Assembly: GCF_000009765.2 (NCBI RefSeq)
Contig: NC_003155.5
Location: forward strand, 6,448,001 to 6,512,000
From: Streptomyces avermitilis MA-4680 = NBRC 14893
GTDB taxonomy: Bacteria; Actinomycetota; Actinomycetes; Streptomycetales; Streptomycetaceae
Reading direction: 5' to 3'
Length of the DNA: 64,000 nt
Shown: in pieces, positions 51,313 through 60,299 of the stretch
Position numbering within the stretch: position 1 is the first letter of the stretch
Layout of the letters: every line of letters starts with the position of its first letter
Translations under genes and position numbers: made by a program
The notes under the pieces: generated by a model
The model's database searches: none
Told to the model about the DNA's origin: nothing
The model's input: the letters and a program-made list of their open reading frames with translations, nothing else

Positions 51313-52024
51313 GCGGTTCGGGCGCTCTTCGGTCTCAGGCCTTTACTCGGAGGCCGTCCCGGGCTTTCACTCCGGCTTTCTGCCGGACTTGCGCCTCAAG
51401 AGCCTGTGGACGAACTGGGGTCGATTCCGCCGCATGCGGGATCGGCCCTTGCTCTCGGCTTTTCATGGCGGCCCGTCGGTTTGTCCGGCGGGCCGCTTCG
51501 ATGTCACGGCCTTGCCGAGGGGAAACAGTAACTCCACTTGCATTTAGGGGAAGTTATGGGTCGGCGGCCCTGCCGGGCGGGCGGAGGCCGGAGGTGCGGG
51601 CTGTCCGGACTGCTCGGCCTGTTCGGTCTGCTCGGTCGGTTCAGTCTGTTCGGTGTTCGGTGTTCGGTGTTCGGTCTGTTCGGCTGTGGGTGGTCGGAGA
51701 ATCCCTCATTCGTGTGGTCGTGTTGGCGCGGGTGGTCCGCTCGGGTGAACGAGCGCATGGGTATGTTCCGGTGCGTCGATACAGTTCCGCGGTGACCTCA
51801 ACCACCAGCGAAACGTGCCCTTTTCGAGCCGCCGACCTGCCGCCCCTCAAGGCCCGGTGCGCCACGCCGGCGGAGGGACCGGCCTCCTTCGGTCATCCGC
51901 GCTCACCGGGTCTGACTCCGGGAGAGCCGTGGCCGGGCCTGCGGTCGCCGAGGTCGCGTCCGGGGGAGCGGTGACCGGGGCGGTGAACACAGCGGCCGAC
52001 TCCGCGAGCCCTGTGGCCGACTCC
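51313..52024. other. interval upstream of melC with short tandem repeats
   Basis: No credible gene. Positions about 51601-51688 hold repeated GTTCGGT/CTGTTCGGT units (seven to nine bases). The melC promoter must lie to the right of this; part of the interval may be the start of melC1 (see that entry). Confidence 0.4.
51601..51688. repeat. GTTCGGT-type short tandem repeat
   Basis: GTGTTCGG occurs in immediate succession around 51654-51675, with flanking CTGTTCGG and CTGCTCGG variants. It is non-coding as far as I can see. Confidence 0.75.
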
Positions 52025-52495
52025 ATGTGTCCGCGGCCCGCCGTCAGCCCCACGGAGGTCACGGGACGGCGGCGGGTGCTGCGGGTGCTGTTCGCGCTGG
52101 GGGCCGGAGTGACGCTGGCGCCGGTCTTGGCGGCGTCGGGGTCGGCCGGCCCGGAGGAGGCGCGGTTCGACGAGACGTATCGCGGGCGCCGTATCGTCGG
52201 CGACAGGTACGACGCCCAGCGGTCCGGGGACGCCTACTCCGGCGCGTGGCACGTCACCGTGGACGGGCGGCCGCTGCACTTGATGCGCCGGGCCGACGGC
52301 AGCTGGATGACCATGGTCGACCACTACCGGTCGTATCCGACAGTGCTCGCCGCCGCGCGCGCGGCCGTCGACGAACTCGGCCCCACCGCACGGCTGGGCG
52401 TGCCGCACGGCGGTGGCGGCCACATGGACGACAGCGGTACGCCGGGCGGGCGCAAGGGAGCCGAGAGGGATCATGGCAGTGGTGTACACGCGTAA
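52025..52495 (+). CDS. melC1: tyrosinase cofactor (copper chaperone) MelC1
   Basis: The product is about 156 residues. A twin-arginine-like export signal (G-R-R-R-V-L-R-V-L-F-A-L-G-A) is followed by F-D-E-T-Y-R-G-R-R-I-V-G and V-D-G-R-P-L-H-L-M-R-R-A-D-G-S-W, conserved in MelC1. MelC1 binds apo-tyrosinase, loads copper and carries it out through Tat. The start is uncertain: ATG 52025 lacks a clear ribosome site, and GTG 51971 (after GGGGGAG) or GTG 51983 are alternatives. The gene overlaps melC2 by 23 bases. Confidence 0.88.
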   Translation: MCPRPAVSPTEVTGRRRVLRVLFALGAGVTLAPVLAASGSAGPEEARFDETYRGRRIVGDRYDAQRSGDAYSGAWHVTVDGRPLHLMRRADGSWMTMVDHYRSYPTVLAAARAAVDELGPTARLGVPHGGGGHMDDSGTPGGRKGAERDHGSGVHA

Positions 52496-53345
52496 GGACG
52501 TCAGCACGCTCACCCGGTCCGAGCGGCGTCGGCTCGTCGCCGCACTGCTCGAGGTCAAACGCCGCGGCGAGTACGACGAGTTCGTGCGCATGCACATCAA
52601 GTACTACGTTGCCGACGGCGAGACCGGCCTGCGCGCCGCCCACATGGCACCCTCCTTCCTGCCCTGGCACCGCATGTTTCTGCTGGACCTGGAGCGGGTG
52701 CTGCGCCGGGTGGACGAGTCGGTGACCATGCCGTACTGGGACTGGACGCGCAGCCGCAGCCGGACGGCCGCACCGTGGACCGAGGACCTGCTCGGCGGCA
52801 CCGGGCGGCAATCCGACCGCCAGGTCACCACCGGCCCCTTCGCCTACCGTCACGGTGGGTGGCCCATCAAGGAGGGGATCACCGACGCCGAGTACCTCAT
52901 GCGTGACCTGGGCCGCTCCCGGGACCCGATCGCGCTGCCGACGGCCAGGGATCTGCAGGGCGCCCTCGACGATCCCGTCTACGACACGGCCCCGTGGAAC
53001 TCCACGTCCGCCAAAGGATTCCGCAACAGGCTGGAGGGGTGGGGTCCGGGGCGGGGAGCCGCTTCGTGGCGCAACCACAACCGGGTCCACCGTTGGGTCG
53101 GCGGCCACATGGTGAGCGGCGCCTCCGTCAACGACCCCGTCTTCTGGATGCACCACGCCTTCGTCGACCTCCTCTGGTCCCGCTGGCAGCAGAGGCACCA
53201 GGGCGCCCGCTATCTCCCCGAGCAGCAGCCCGCCCGGGGCGACGCCCAGCGTGGCCGCATCGTCGCGCGGCACGAGAGGATGCCGCCGTGGGACGTGACA
53301 CCGGACCAGCTGGAGGATCACAGCGGGATCTACCGGTACGCGTAG
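52473..53345 (+). CDS. melC2: tyrosinase
   Basis: The product is 290 residues and oxidises tyrosine to DOPA and dopaquinone for melanin. The two-copper site is complete: H41, H57 and H66 for CuA and H202, H206 and about H228 for CuB (R-N-H-N-R-V-H, W-M-H-H-A-F). CuA numbering is only three higher than in S. antibioticus, while CuB implies a short insertion between the sites. There is no signal peptide; export depends on MelC1. ATG 52473 has GAGAGGG upstream. Confidence 0.96.
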   Translation: MAVVYTRKDVSTLTRSERRRLVAALLEVKRRGEYDEFVRMHIKYYVADGETGLRAAHMAPSFLPWHRMFLLDLERVLRRVDESVTMPYWDWTRSRSRTAAPWTEDLLGGTGRQSDRQVTTGPFAYRHGGWPIKEGITDAEYLMRDLGRSRDPIALPTARDLQGALDDPVYDTAPWNSTSAKGFRNRLEGWGPGRGAASWRNHNRVHRWVGGHMVSGASVNDPVFWMHHAFVDLLWSRWQQRHQGARYLPEQQPARGDAQRGRIVARHERMPPWDVTPDQLEDHSGIYRYA

Positions 53346-53512
53346 CACGTACGAGCACGGGGAAGCCCCTGGCGGTCGCGTACCGTCGGGGGCTTCTCGG
53401 CTGTGGTGCCGGCTCGGACGCCGGTTCATCGAGGACGCGCTTGGTCTCAGCGCTGCGCGAACCGGACACGAAGAAGCCCCATCGGCGTTTCCGCTGGTGA
53501 GGCTGGGTTTGC

Positions 53513-53584
53513 GCCCCCGGCAGGACTCGAACCTGCGGCCAAGCGCTTAGAAGGCGCCTGCTCTATCCACTGAGCTACGGGGGC
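53513..53584 (-). tRNA. tRNA-Arg (anticodon TCT)
   Basis: The 72-base minus-strand sequence folds as a full cloverleaf: acceptor GCCCCCG/CGGGGGC, D-arm GCTC/GAGC, anticodon loop CTTCTAA with TCT, five-base variable loop and T-arm GCAGG-TTCGAGT-CCTGC. CCA is not encoded. It reads AGA, a rare codon in this high-GC genome. Confidence 0.95.
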
Positions 53585-53894
53585 CGGGTGTGGTGGCCTC
53601 TGTCCTGGTGCCCGGGTGTGGGCGGGATCCGCGACCTTGCCGGGACAAGGATAGGGCTCCCGGGTCCTTGTCCCTGGCGCTTCCCCTCCGTGGCTCGATG
53701 TGGAGGTTCAGTGAAGCGGTCCTGATAATCGCAGGCAGGTACGAATCGTGCACCGCTTTTGGCGTCTGGCGCACCGGGTGTTGTGCACTCGTTATGCCTG
53801 CGCCCCAGTCGTCCCTTCCGTCCCCTGTGTCCTGTCGGCGCGCAGACATGTCTATATGCTTCAGAAAGCCTCCAAAATTGGGCATTCTTCGCAT
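53585..53894. other. divergent interval between the tRNA and dynA
   Basis: No separate gene is seen. The reading frame of dynA stays open upstream to 53748, but those residues are unlike the family. The tRNA promoter should lie just right of 53584 on the minus strand. Confidence 0.4.
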
Positions 53895-55502
53895 GTGGTG
53901 ACCTTGGACGTACGGCCTCAGCTGCTCGACGCACTCTCCGCCCTGCGCGACCGTGTCGCCGCCGCAAGCTTTCCGCTGCCCCTGGCGGGGGCTCCACGCG
54001 CGCGTGCCAACCGCGACGAGCTTCTCGCGCAGCTCGACGACTACTTGGTGCCCCGGTTGAGGGACCCCGAAGCGCCGTTGCTGGCCGTCATCGGGGGATC
54101 CACCGGGGCCGGCAAGTCGACCCTCGTCAACTCCCTCGTCGGGCGCAGGGTCAGCGAGGCGGGCGTGCTGCGGCCGACCACCCGTACGCCGGTGCTCGTA
54201 TGCCATCCGGAGGACCATCACTGGTTCAGCGGGATGCGCGTACTGCCCGACCTCACGCGCGTGTGGGTGCCCCATCAGGAACCCGGGGACGATCTGCACG
54301 CCCTGGTCGAACGGGGGGAGCGGACGCTGCGTATCGAGACCGCCGAGACGCTGCCGCCCGGGCTCGCCCTCCTCGACGCGCCCGACGTCGACTCCCTCGT
54401 CGCCGACAACCGTGTCCTCGCCGCCGAGCTGATCTGCGCCGCGGACATCTGGATCATGGTCACCACGGCCGCCCGCTACGCCGACGCGGTGCCGTGGTAT
54501 CTGCTGCGTACCGCCAAGGAGAACAAGGCGACCCTGGTCACCGTTCTCGACCGGGTGCCCCATCAGGTGGTGTCCGAGGTCTCGCGGCAGTACGGGGCCC
54601 TGCTCGCCAAGGCCGGGCTCGGCGACGTCCCCCGGTTCACCGTGCCCGAGCTGCCCGAGTCCGCGTGGGGCGGGGGGCTTCTTCCGGCCACCGCGGTGGC
54701 GACCCTGCGGACCTGGCTCATCCAGCAGGTGCAGGACCCCGCCGCCCGGCAGCAGGCCATGGCCCGTACGGCGTACGGAGTCCTCGACTCGCTCAAGTCG
54801 CGCATGCCCGAGCTGGCCGGCGCGGCGGCCGCACAGTACGCCGCCGCGCTGCGCCTCACCGCGGCCGTCGACGGGGCGTACGACAGCGAGTACGCGCGCG
54901 TGAAGGGGCGTTTGCAGGCCGGGGCCGTGCTCGCGGGTGACGCGCTGAAGCGATGGCGCGCCTATCCGCTGGACTGCACCGCCGGCGAACTGCTCGACGC
55001 GCTCGTCGAAAGCCTCGGCTCGCTCCTGCTGTGCGCCGTCACGGCCGCGGACGAGCGCGTCGACGAGGCCTGGCGGCGCGAGCCCGCCTCGGGTGCCCCG
55101 GAGCTGACGGACCGTGATCCCACGCTGGAGAGCGCCGAACACCGGATCGGGATGGCCGCGCGACGCTGGCGGCGCGTCCTCGAGGAGTACGCCGAGGAAG
55201 AGGTCCGCAACCTCGACAAGAGCCTCGCGCCGGACGCCGAGGTGGTGGCCGCCCTCGTCGCCACGGCGCTGCTGGGTGGCCGGCGGGCGCGGGCCGCCGG
55301 AGAGGGGCTCGCCGAGCGGATCGGCGCGCACGGCGCCCTCAGACTGCGCGACCGGGGCGGACGGCTGCTCTCCGAGTACGTCGACACGACACTGCACATC
55401 GAACGCGAGCGCCGTCTCGCCCCCCTCGACGCGCTCGACGTGCACGCCGAGCCACAGGCCGAACTCATCGCCGCGCTGTCCGTACTGCAGAAGGAGAGGT
55501 GA
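53895..55502 (+). CDS. dynA: dynamin-like GTPase, soluble partner
   Basis: The product is about 535 residues. The P-loop G-G-S-T-G-A-G-K-S-T is near residue 67, G3 is in L-L-D-A-P-D-V-D-S, and a long helical region follows with no membrane segment. It matches the first gene of the two-gene dynamin pair that stabilises FtsZ rings at Streptomyces sporulation septa (recalled). GTG 53895 (V-V-T-L-D-V-R-P-Q) is the likely start; ATG 53856 is possible, and neither has a strong ribosome site. It overlaps dynB by four bases. Confidence 0.8.
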   Translation: MVTLDVRPQLLDALSALRDRVAAASFPLPLAGAPRARANRDELLAQLDDYLVPRLRDPEAPLLAVIGGSTGAGKSTLVNSLVGRRVSEAGVLRPTTRTPVLVCHPEDHHWFSGMRVLPDLTRVWVPHQEPGDDLHALVERGERTLRIETAETLPPGLALLDAPDVDSLVADNRVLAAELICAADIWIMVTTAARYADAVPWYLLRTAKENKATLVTVLDRVPHQVVSEVSRQYGALLAKAGLGDVPRFTVPELPESAWGGGLLPATAVATLRTWLIQQVQDPAARQQAMARTAYGVLDSLKSRMPELAGAAAAQYAAALRLTAAVDGAYDSEYARVKGRLQAGAVLAGDALKRWRAYPLDCTAGELLDALVESLGSLLLCAVTAADERVDEAWRREPASGAPELTDRDPTLESAEHRIGMAARRWRRVLEEYAEEEVRNLDKSLAPDAEVVAALVATALLGGRRARAAGEGLAERIGAHGALRLRDRGGRLLSEYVDTTLHIERERRLAPLDALDVHAEPQAELIAALSVLQKER

Positions 55503-57673
55503 CCGCGGTGACTGCCGTCACTGACCACACGGATCACGCCGATCATCCCGAGGACGAGCCCACGGCGGCCGAGCGCATGGGGGGTGACGGCGCGAGGGGC
55601 GAGGGCGAAGGCACGGGAGACGTAGCTACGGGAGGCGAAGGTACGCGGGATGAACCCGTGACGGACCGGCCCGGGAAGGACCGATCGGGGAAGGACCGGC
55701 CCGGGAAGGATGAGCCGACGGGGGAGGGCTCCGGCGGGGACAACGCCGCCGGTGACGCAGACGGCGGGCACGCACGTGTGGAGCGCGATGCGCTTCACAC
55801 ACGCGTGAAGCGCGGTTTCCCGCCCCCGTCGGCCGCCGACGCCGACGCGTCGGGCCGTACGGAGTCCACGGAACCCGCGGATTCCACGGAGTCCGGCGAG
55901 CCCTGGGGCGACGGGCTGATCGCCCGGCGCGTGTCCGAGACGGCCGACGGGCAACAGGAGGTGGCCGCCCTCCTGGAGACCAGGAGCAAGGCCGTCCAGC
56001 CGCCCGAGCCCCTCGCGTACGACGGGTCGTTGAGGTCGCGGTTGGACGCCCTGCGCGAGCTGGTGGGGCTGTCGCGGACCCGGCTGGACAGCCGGACGCT
56101 CGCAGAGGCAGGCCGGGTACTGGACGAGGCGGTGGCGCGGCGCCGGCTGTCCGGGGAGCACACCGTCGTCGCCATCGCGGGCGCGACCGGCAGCGGCAAG
56201 TCCCAGCTCTTCAACGTGCTCGCCGGAGTGACCATTTCGGAAACCGGCGTACGCAGGCCGACCACCGCGGCGCCCATCGCGTGCAGCTGGAGCGACGGCG
56301 CGGCCCCGCTCATCGACCGGCTCGGCATCCCCGGACGGCTGCGCAGGCGCCCCCTCCAGAGCCCTGAAGGAGAGGCACAACTGCGCGGGCTCGTCCTGGT
56401 GGACCTGCCCGACCACGATTCGGCGGCCGTGCAGCACCGCGAACAGGTCGACCGGATCCTGGCGCTCGTCGACGCGGTCATCTGGGTCGTCGACCCGGAG
56501 AAGTACGCGGACGCCGTCCTCCATGAGCGCTATCTGCGGCCCATGGCGGGACACGCCGAGGTCACCTTCGTCGTCCTCAACCAGGTGGACCGGCTGCCCG
56601 GCGAGGCCGCACACCAGGTTCTCGACGACCTCAGGAGGCTGCTCGACGAGGACGGGATCGCTCTGGGGGAGTACGGCGAGCCGGGCGCGACCGTGCTCGC
56701 GCTGTCCGCCCTCACCGGGGACGGCGTCGGCGAACTGCGCGAGTCGCTCGGGCAGTTCCTGGCCGAGCGCGGGGCCGCCGCGCGCCGCATCTCCGCCGAT
56801 GTGGAAGCGGCCGGTGCGCGCCTGCGGCCCGTCTATGCGACCGGTCGGCGTACCGGCCTCAGCGAGGAGGCGCGCGACGACTTCGCCGGCCGGCTCGCGG
56901 ACGCGGTGGGTGCGACCGCTGCGGGCGAGGCCGCCGAGCGCGCGTGGCTGCGCAACGCCAACCGAGCGTGCGGCACGCCCTGGCTGCGGCTGTGGCGGTG
57001 GTACCAGGACCGGAGCGAACCCACCACGGGTCGCCTCAGGGTGGGCGCGCCCGCGGACGAGGAGGCGACCGCCCGACAGCGCGTGGAGCAGGCCGTACGT
57101 ACGGTGGCGGACCGGGCCGCGGTAGGGCTGCCCGCGCCGTGGGCACAGGCGGTGCGCGAGGCGGCCGTACGGGGGTCGCAGGGGCTGCCGGAGGCGCTGG
57201 ACGAGCTTGTGGTGCGTACGGGGTCGCCGGCGGGGCGGCCGCCGCGGCCGGGCTGGTGGCCGGTCGCCGTGCTCGCTCAGGCGTCGATGACGCTCCTCCA
57301 GGTCTTCGGCGGCCTGTGGCTGCTGGGGCAGGTGATCGGGTTCATGTCGCCGAATCTCGGGGTGCCGGTGCTGTTGATGGTCGCGGGCATCGTCGGGGGA
57401 CCCGTTGTGGAGTGGAGTTGCAGGCTGGCGGCGCGGGGGCCGGCCCGGCGGTACGGACTCGAGGCCGAGCGCCGGCTGAGGGAGGCGGCCGGGGGGTGCG
57501 GCAGGGCGCGGGTGCTGGATCCGGTGGCGGCGGAGCTGCTGCGGTATCGGGAGGTGCGGGAGCAGTACGCGAAGGTCATGGGGGCCGGGGCTGGGGCTGG
57601 GGCCGGCGCGGCTGGGGTCGGCGCGGGAGCCGGAGCCGGGACGGGAGCGGGGGTGCAGGCTCGGGTGGGGTGA
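55499..57673 (+). CDS. dynB: dynamin-like GTPase, membrane-bound partner
   Basis: The product is 724 residues. The first 120 are acidic and disordered with E-G/K-D-R repeats. The GTPase domain has P-loop G-A-T-G-S-G-K-S near residue 230, L-V-D-L-P-D-H-D as G3 and N-Q-V-D as G4. Two membrane helices near residues 585-635 (L-L-Q-V-F-G-G-L-W-L-L-G and V-P-V-L-L-M-V-A-G-I-V-G-G) are followed by a Gly/Ala-repeat tail. The GTG overlaps the dynA stop. Role as for dynA, as the membrane anchor of the pair. Confidence 0.82.
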   Translation: MTAVTAVTDHTDHADHPEDEPTAAERMGGDGARGEGEGTGDVATGGEGTRDEPVTDRPGKDRSGKDRPGKDEPTGEGSGGDNAAGDADGGHARVERDALHTRVKRGFPPPSAADADASGRTESTEPADSTESGEPWGDGLIARRVSETADGQQEVAALLETRSKAVQPPEPLAYDGSLRSRLDALRELVGLSRTRLDSRTLAEAGRVLDEAVARRRLSGEHTVVAIAGATGSGKSQLFNVLAGVTISETGVRRPTTAAPIACSWSDGAAPLIDRLGIPGRLRRRPLQSPEGEAQLRGLVLVDLPDHDSAAVQHREQVDRILALVDAVIWVVDPEKYADAVLHERYLRPMAGHAEVTFVVLNQVDRLPGEAAHQVLDDLRRLLDEDGIALGEYGEPGATVLALSALTGDGVGELRESLGQFLAERGAAARRISADVEAAGARLRPVYATGRRTGLSEEARDDFAGRLADAVGATAAGEAAERAWLRNANRACGTPWLRLWRWYQDRSEPTTGRLRVGAPADEEATARQRVEQAVRTVADRAAVGLPAPWAQAVREAAVRGSQGLPEALDELVVRTGSPAGRPPRPGWWPVAVLAQASMTLLQVFGGLWLLGQVIGFMSPNLGVPVLLMVAGIVGGPVVEWSCRLAARGPARRYGLEAERRLREAAGGCGRARVLDPVAAELLRYREVREQYAKVMGAGAGAGAGAAGVGAGAGAGTGAGVQARVG

Positions 57674-57870
57674 GGGGGGACCCGTTCGGGTGACGGAGTT
57701 GTCCACAACCGGGCGGTAGCACACAGCGCTCAGCGGGCTCGGGCCGACGGAGGCAGTCTGAACTCGCGGCGATCGCACGGACGCGGTCGTCGCGGCAGAC
57801 GCAGCCGTACGGGACGGGCCCGTACGCGTATCCGCCCGGCGTGGGCGCCGGGACGAGGGAGGGGTTCGCG

Positions 57871-58347
57871 ATGAACGAGACGATCGTGTGCGTGGTGGGG
57901 AACGTCGCCACGCGGCCGGTGTACCGGGAGCTGGCGTCGGGCGCATCGGCGCGGTTCCGGCTGGCGGTGACGTCGCGGTACTGGGACCGCGAGAAGAGCG
58001 AGTGGAAGGACGGGCACACCAACTTCTTCACGGTGTGGGCGAATCGAGCCCTGGCCACCAACGTGGGGGCGTCTTTGTCCGTGGGGGATCCGGTCGTCGT
58101 GCAGGGCAGGCTGAAGGTGCGCACCGAGGCGCGCGAGGGGCAGAACTGGACCTCGGCGGACATCGACGCGCTGGCGGTCGGCCACGATCTCTCGCGCGGC
58201 ACGTCGGCATTTCGCCGTCCCTCGGCCAAGGACGGGGAAGCGGGAGTGAGCCCCGCCGCGCGGCCGGAGCCCAACTGGGAGACAGAGCCAGGAAGTCAGC
58301 CCTCGGTGGAGCACCAACCCCAGCCGGAGCCCGCTGGAGTGACGTGA
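57871..58347 (+). CDS. ssbB: single-stranded DNA-binding protein, second paralogue
   Basis: The product is 158 residues. An OB-fold occupies residues 1-110 (M-N-E-T-I-V-C-V-V-G-N-V-A, F-R-L-A-V-T-S-R-Y-W-D, V-Q-G-R-L-K-V), with a short polar tail that lacks the acidic D-D-x-P-F end of the main SSB. That and the dynA-dynB context match Streptomyces SsbB, needed for chromosome segregation in spores. ATG 57871 has GAGGGAGGGG upstream. Confidence 0.9.
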   Translation: MNETIVCVVGNVATRPVYRELASGASARFRLAVTSRYWDREKSEWKDGHTNFFTVWANRALATNVGASLSVGDPVVVQGRLKVRTEAREGQNWTSADIDALAVGHDLSRGTSAFRRPSAKDGEAGVSPAARPEPNWETEPGSQPSVEHQPQPEPAGVT

Positions 58348-58383
58348 TGTCAGGTGCCGTCGGGTGGAGTCGACCGAACTGCG

Positions 58384-58442
58384 GCTTATCGGCGAAAGCG
58401 TTCCGAACGGTCCCATTGATTCGTCGATAAGCGCAGCTCACA
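58384..58442 (+). terminator. long inverted repeat after ssbB
   Basis: GCTTATCGGCGAA and TTCGTCGATAAGC pair with one mismatch, 33 bases apart, beginning 36 bases after the ssbB stop. It is probably a terminator; an operator role cannot be excluded. Confidence 0.5.
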
Positions 58443-58610
58443 GCCTGTGCAAGCGATAACGATTCCGAGTCGGATCGGTTATCCGATGACATGTCCGGGG
58501 AGAGCGGTGCGCCGCGTCCTTAGGATGCCGGGCATAGCTCTCGGGGCTTCTGATTCTGCTGGCGGGACCACACCCCCCACGTCAACCGGTCCTGCTCGAA
58601 GGGGAATTCT

Positions 58611-60026
58611 GTGTCATTTGCGTTCTCTGCGTTCTCGGCGCTGTCCGTGCGTGGACGGGGGGCCGCCCGCCTCGCCGCCGCGACGCTGGTGTCCGGCCTC
58701 GTCGCCGCGGGTGCCCTGGTCACCGCGGGCCCGGCCGTCGCCGACTCGACACCGCAGAGCGGGGGCGGCGCGACCGCCACCATGGGCGGCCTCAAGACGT
58801 ACGGGGACGCGGTGATCCACGACAACGGCGGGGACGAGCAGGTCTCCGCGGGCCTGTTCGAGATGGCCGTCGACGGTGGCGGCATGCTGCAGACGTACTG
58901 CATCGACATCCACAACCCGACACAGAAGGACGCCAGGTACCAGGAGACCCCCTGGAGCGGCACATCGCTGAGCGGCAACGAGAACGCGGGCAGGATCCGC
59001 TGGATCCTGCAGAACTCCTATCCGCAGGTGAACAACCTGACGGCGTTGGCGCGGCAGGCGGGCGCGAGCGGCCTCACCGAGCAGGACGCGGCGGCCGGAA
59101 CGCAGGTGGCCATCTGGCGCTACTCGGACGGCGCCGACGTGGACGCGGTCGACCCCCAGGCGGAGAAGCTCGCGGACTACCTGGAGAAGGCCGCGCGGAA
59201 TCTGGCGGAGCCCGCGGCTTCACTGACCCTGGACCCGCCCGCGGTCTCGGGGCATGCGGGCGAGCGCCTCGGCCCTGTCACGGTGCACACGAACGCGGAC
59301 AGCGTGACGGTGACGCCGCCGGTGGACGCCACGGCGAACGGGGTGAAGATCGTCGGCAAGGACGGCAAGGCGATCACCTCCGCCGCCGACGGCAGGCCGA
59401 TCTACTTCGACGTGCCCAAGGACGCCGCGGACGGCTCGGTCGCGCTGACGGTGCAGGCGTCGACCACCGTGCCGGTCGGCCGCGCCTTCGCCTCCGAGTC
59501 CCGCAGCCAGACCCAGATACTCGCGGGCTCGAGCGAGTCGACGGTCTCCGCGACCGCGACGGCGAACTGGGCGGTCAAGGGTGCGATACCCGCGCTGTCC
59601 GCGGTGAGGAACTGCGCCAAGGGCGGGGTCGACATCACGGCGGCCGACGAGGGCGACGAGGCGTTCACGTTCGAACTGATGGGGAGCGAGTACACCATCG
59701 AGGCGGGCAAGTCGCAGACGGTGACGATCCCGCTCCAGGAGGACCAGGCGTACGACTTCACCATCAAGGGGCCGGGCGGCTTCGAGGAGCGCTTCAAGGG
59801 AATCCTCGACTGCAAGACCGAGAGCGGCGCGGGCGGCGACGCGACCCAGACGCTCAGCGAACCCAGCCCGGCCACGGTGGGCGGCACGTCCACGGACACG
59901 AACCTGGCCGAGACGGGCAGCTCGAGCGCGACGCCGTTCATCGCGGGCACGGCGATAGCCCTGGTGGTCATCGGCGGCGCGGCACTCGTCCTCGTCCGCA
60001 ACAAGAAGACATCGACGCAGGACTGA
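58611..60026 (+). CDS. thioester-domain surface protein with LAETG sortase signal
   Basis: The product is 471 residues. The signal peptide is cleaved after A-V-A near residue 44. The thioester domain has Cys97 in T-Y-C-I-D-I-H and Gln165 in T-Q-V-A-I-W-R-Y, the pair that forms the internal Cys-Gln bond used for covalent attachment to host or matrix. Beta-sandwich repeats follow to about 400. LAETG at 432-436, a membrane helix and a basic tail (R-N-K-K-T) fit class E sortase substrates. GTG 58611 has AAGGGGA upstream. It is a cell-wall-bound adhesin-like protein. Confidence 0.88.
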   Translation: MSFAFSAFSALSVRGRGAARLAAATLVSGLVAAGALVTAGPAVADSTPQSGGGATATMGGLKTYGDAVIHDNGGDEQVSAGLFEMAVDGGGMLQTYCIDIHNPTQKDARYQETPWSGTSLSGNENAGRIRWILQNSYPQVNNLTALARQAGASGLTEQDAAAGTQVAIWRYSDGADVDAVDPQAEKLADYLEKAARNLAEPAASLTLDPPAVSGHAGERLGPVTVHTNADSVTVTPPVDATANGVKIVGKDGKAITSAADGRPIYFDVPKDAADGSVALTVQASTTVPVGRAFASESRSQTQILAGSSESTVSATATANWAVKGAIPALSAVRNCAKGGVDITAADEGDEAFTFELMGSEYTIEAGKSQTVTIPLQEDQAYDFTIKGPGGFEERFKGILDCKTESGAGGDATQTLSEPSPATVGGTSTDTNLAETGSSSATPFIAGTAIALVVIGGAALVLVRNKKTSTQD

Positions 60027-60299
60027 GCAGCACACAGCACCTTGGTAACTCAACAGCGAGTGACGGGCCGTGACGCCATGAGCAGGCTGCGTATCGACGA
60101 CTCCGGGCCGTCCCCGGGCCGGGCGAGGGCGCTCGGCAGTGATCGACGGCGACAACCAGTGACAGAGCAGCTACCGGGGCGGTCGGCGAACGTCCAGGTC
60201 ACGGACCCCTGACCGAACGGGTTTCCTTCGAGGGGTGGCAGTCAGGCAAGATGGGGTGTATCTGCCCACTGCCGATTTCAAGCGTCCGGACGGTTTCTC

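Noticed and set aside
51465..51974. Possible gene upstream of melC1
   Set aside because: It spans the GTTCGGT repeats, lacks any motif or signal and ends in the melC1 upstream region.
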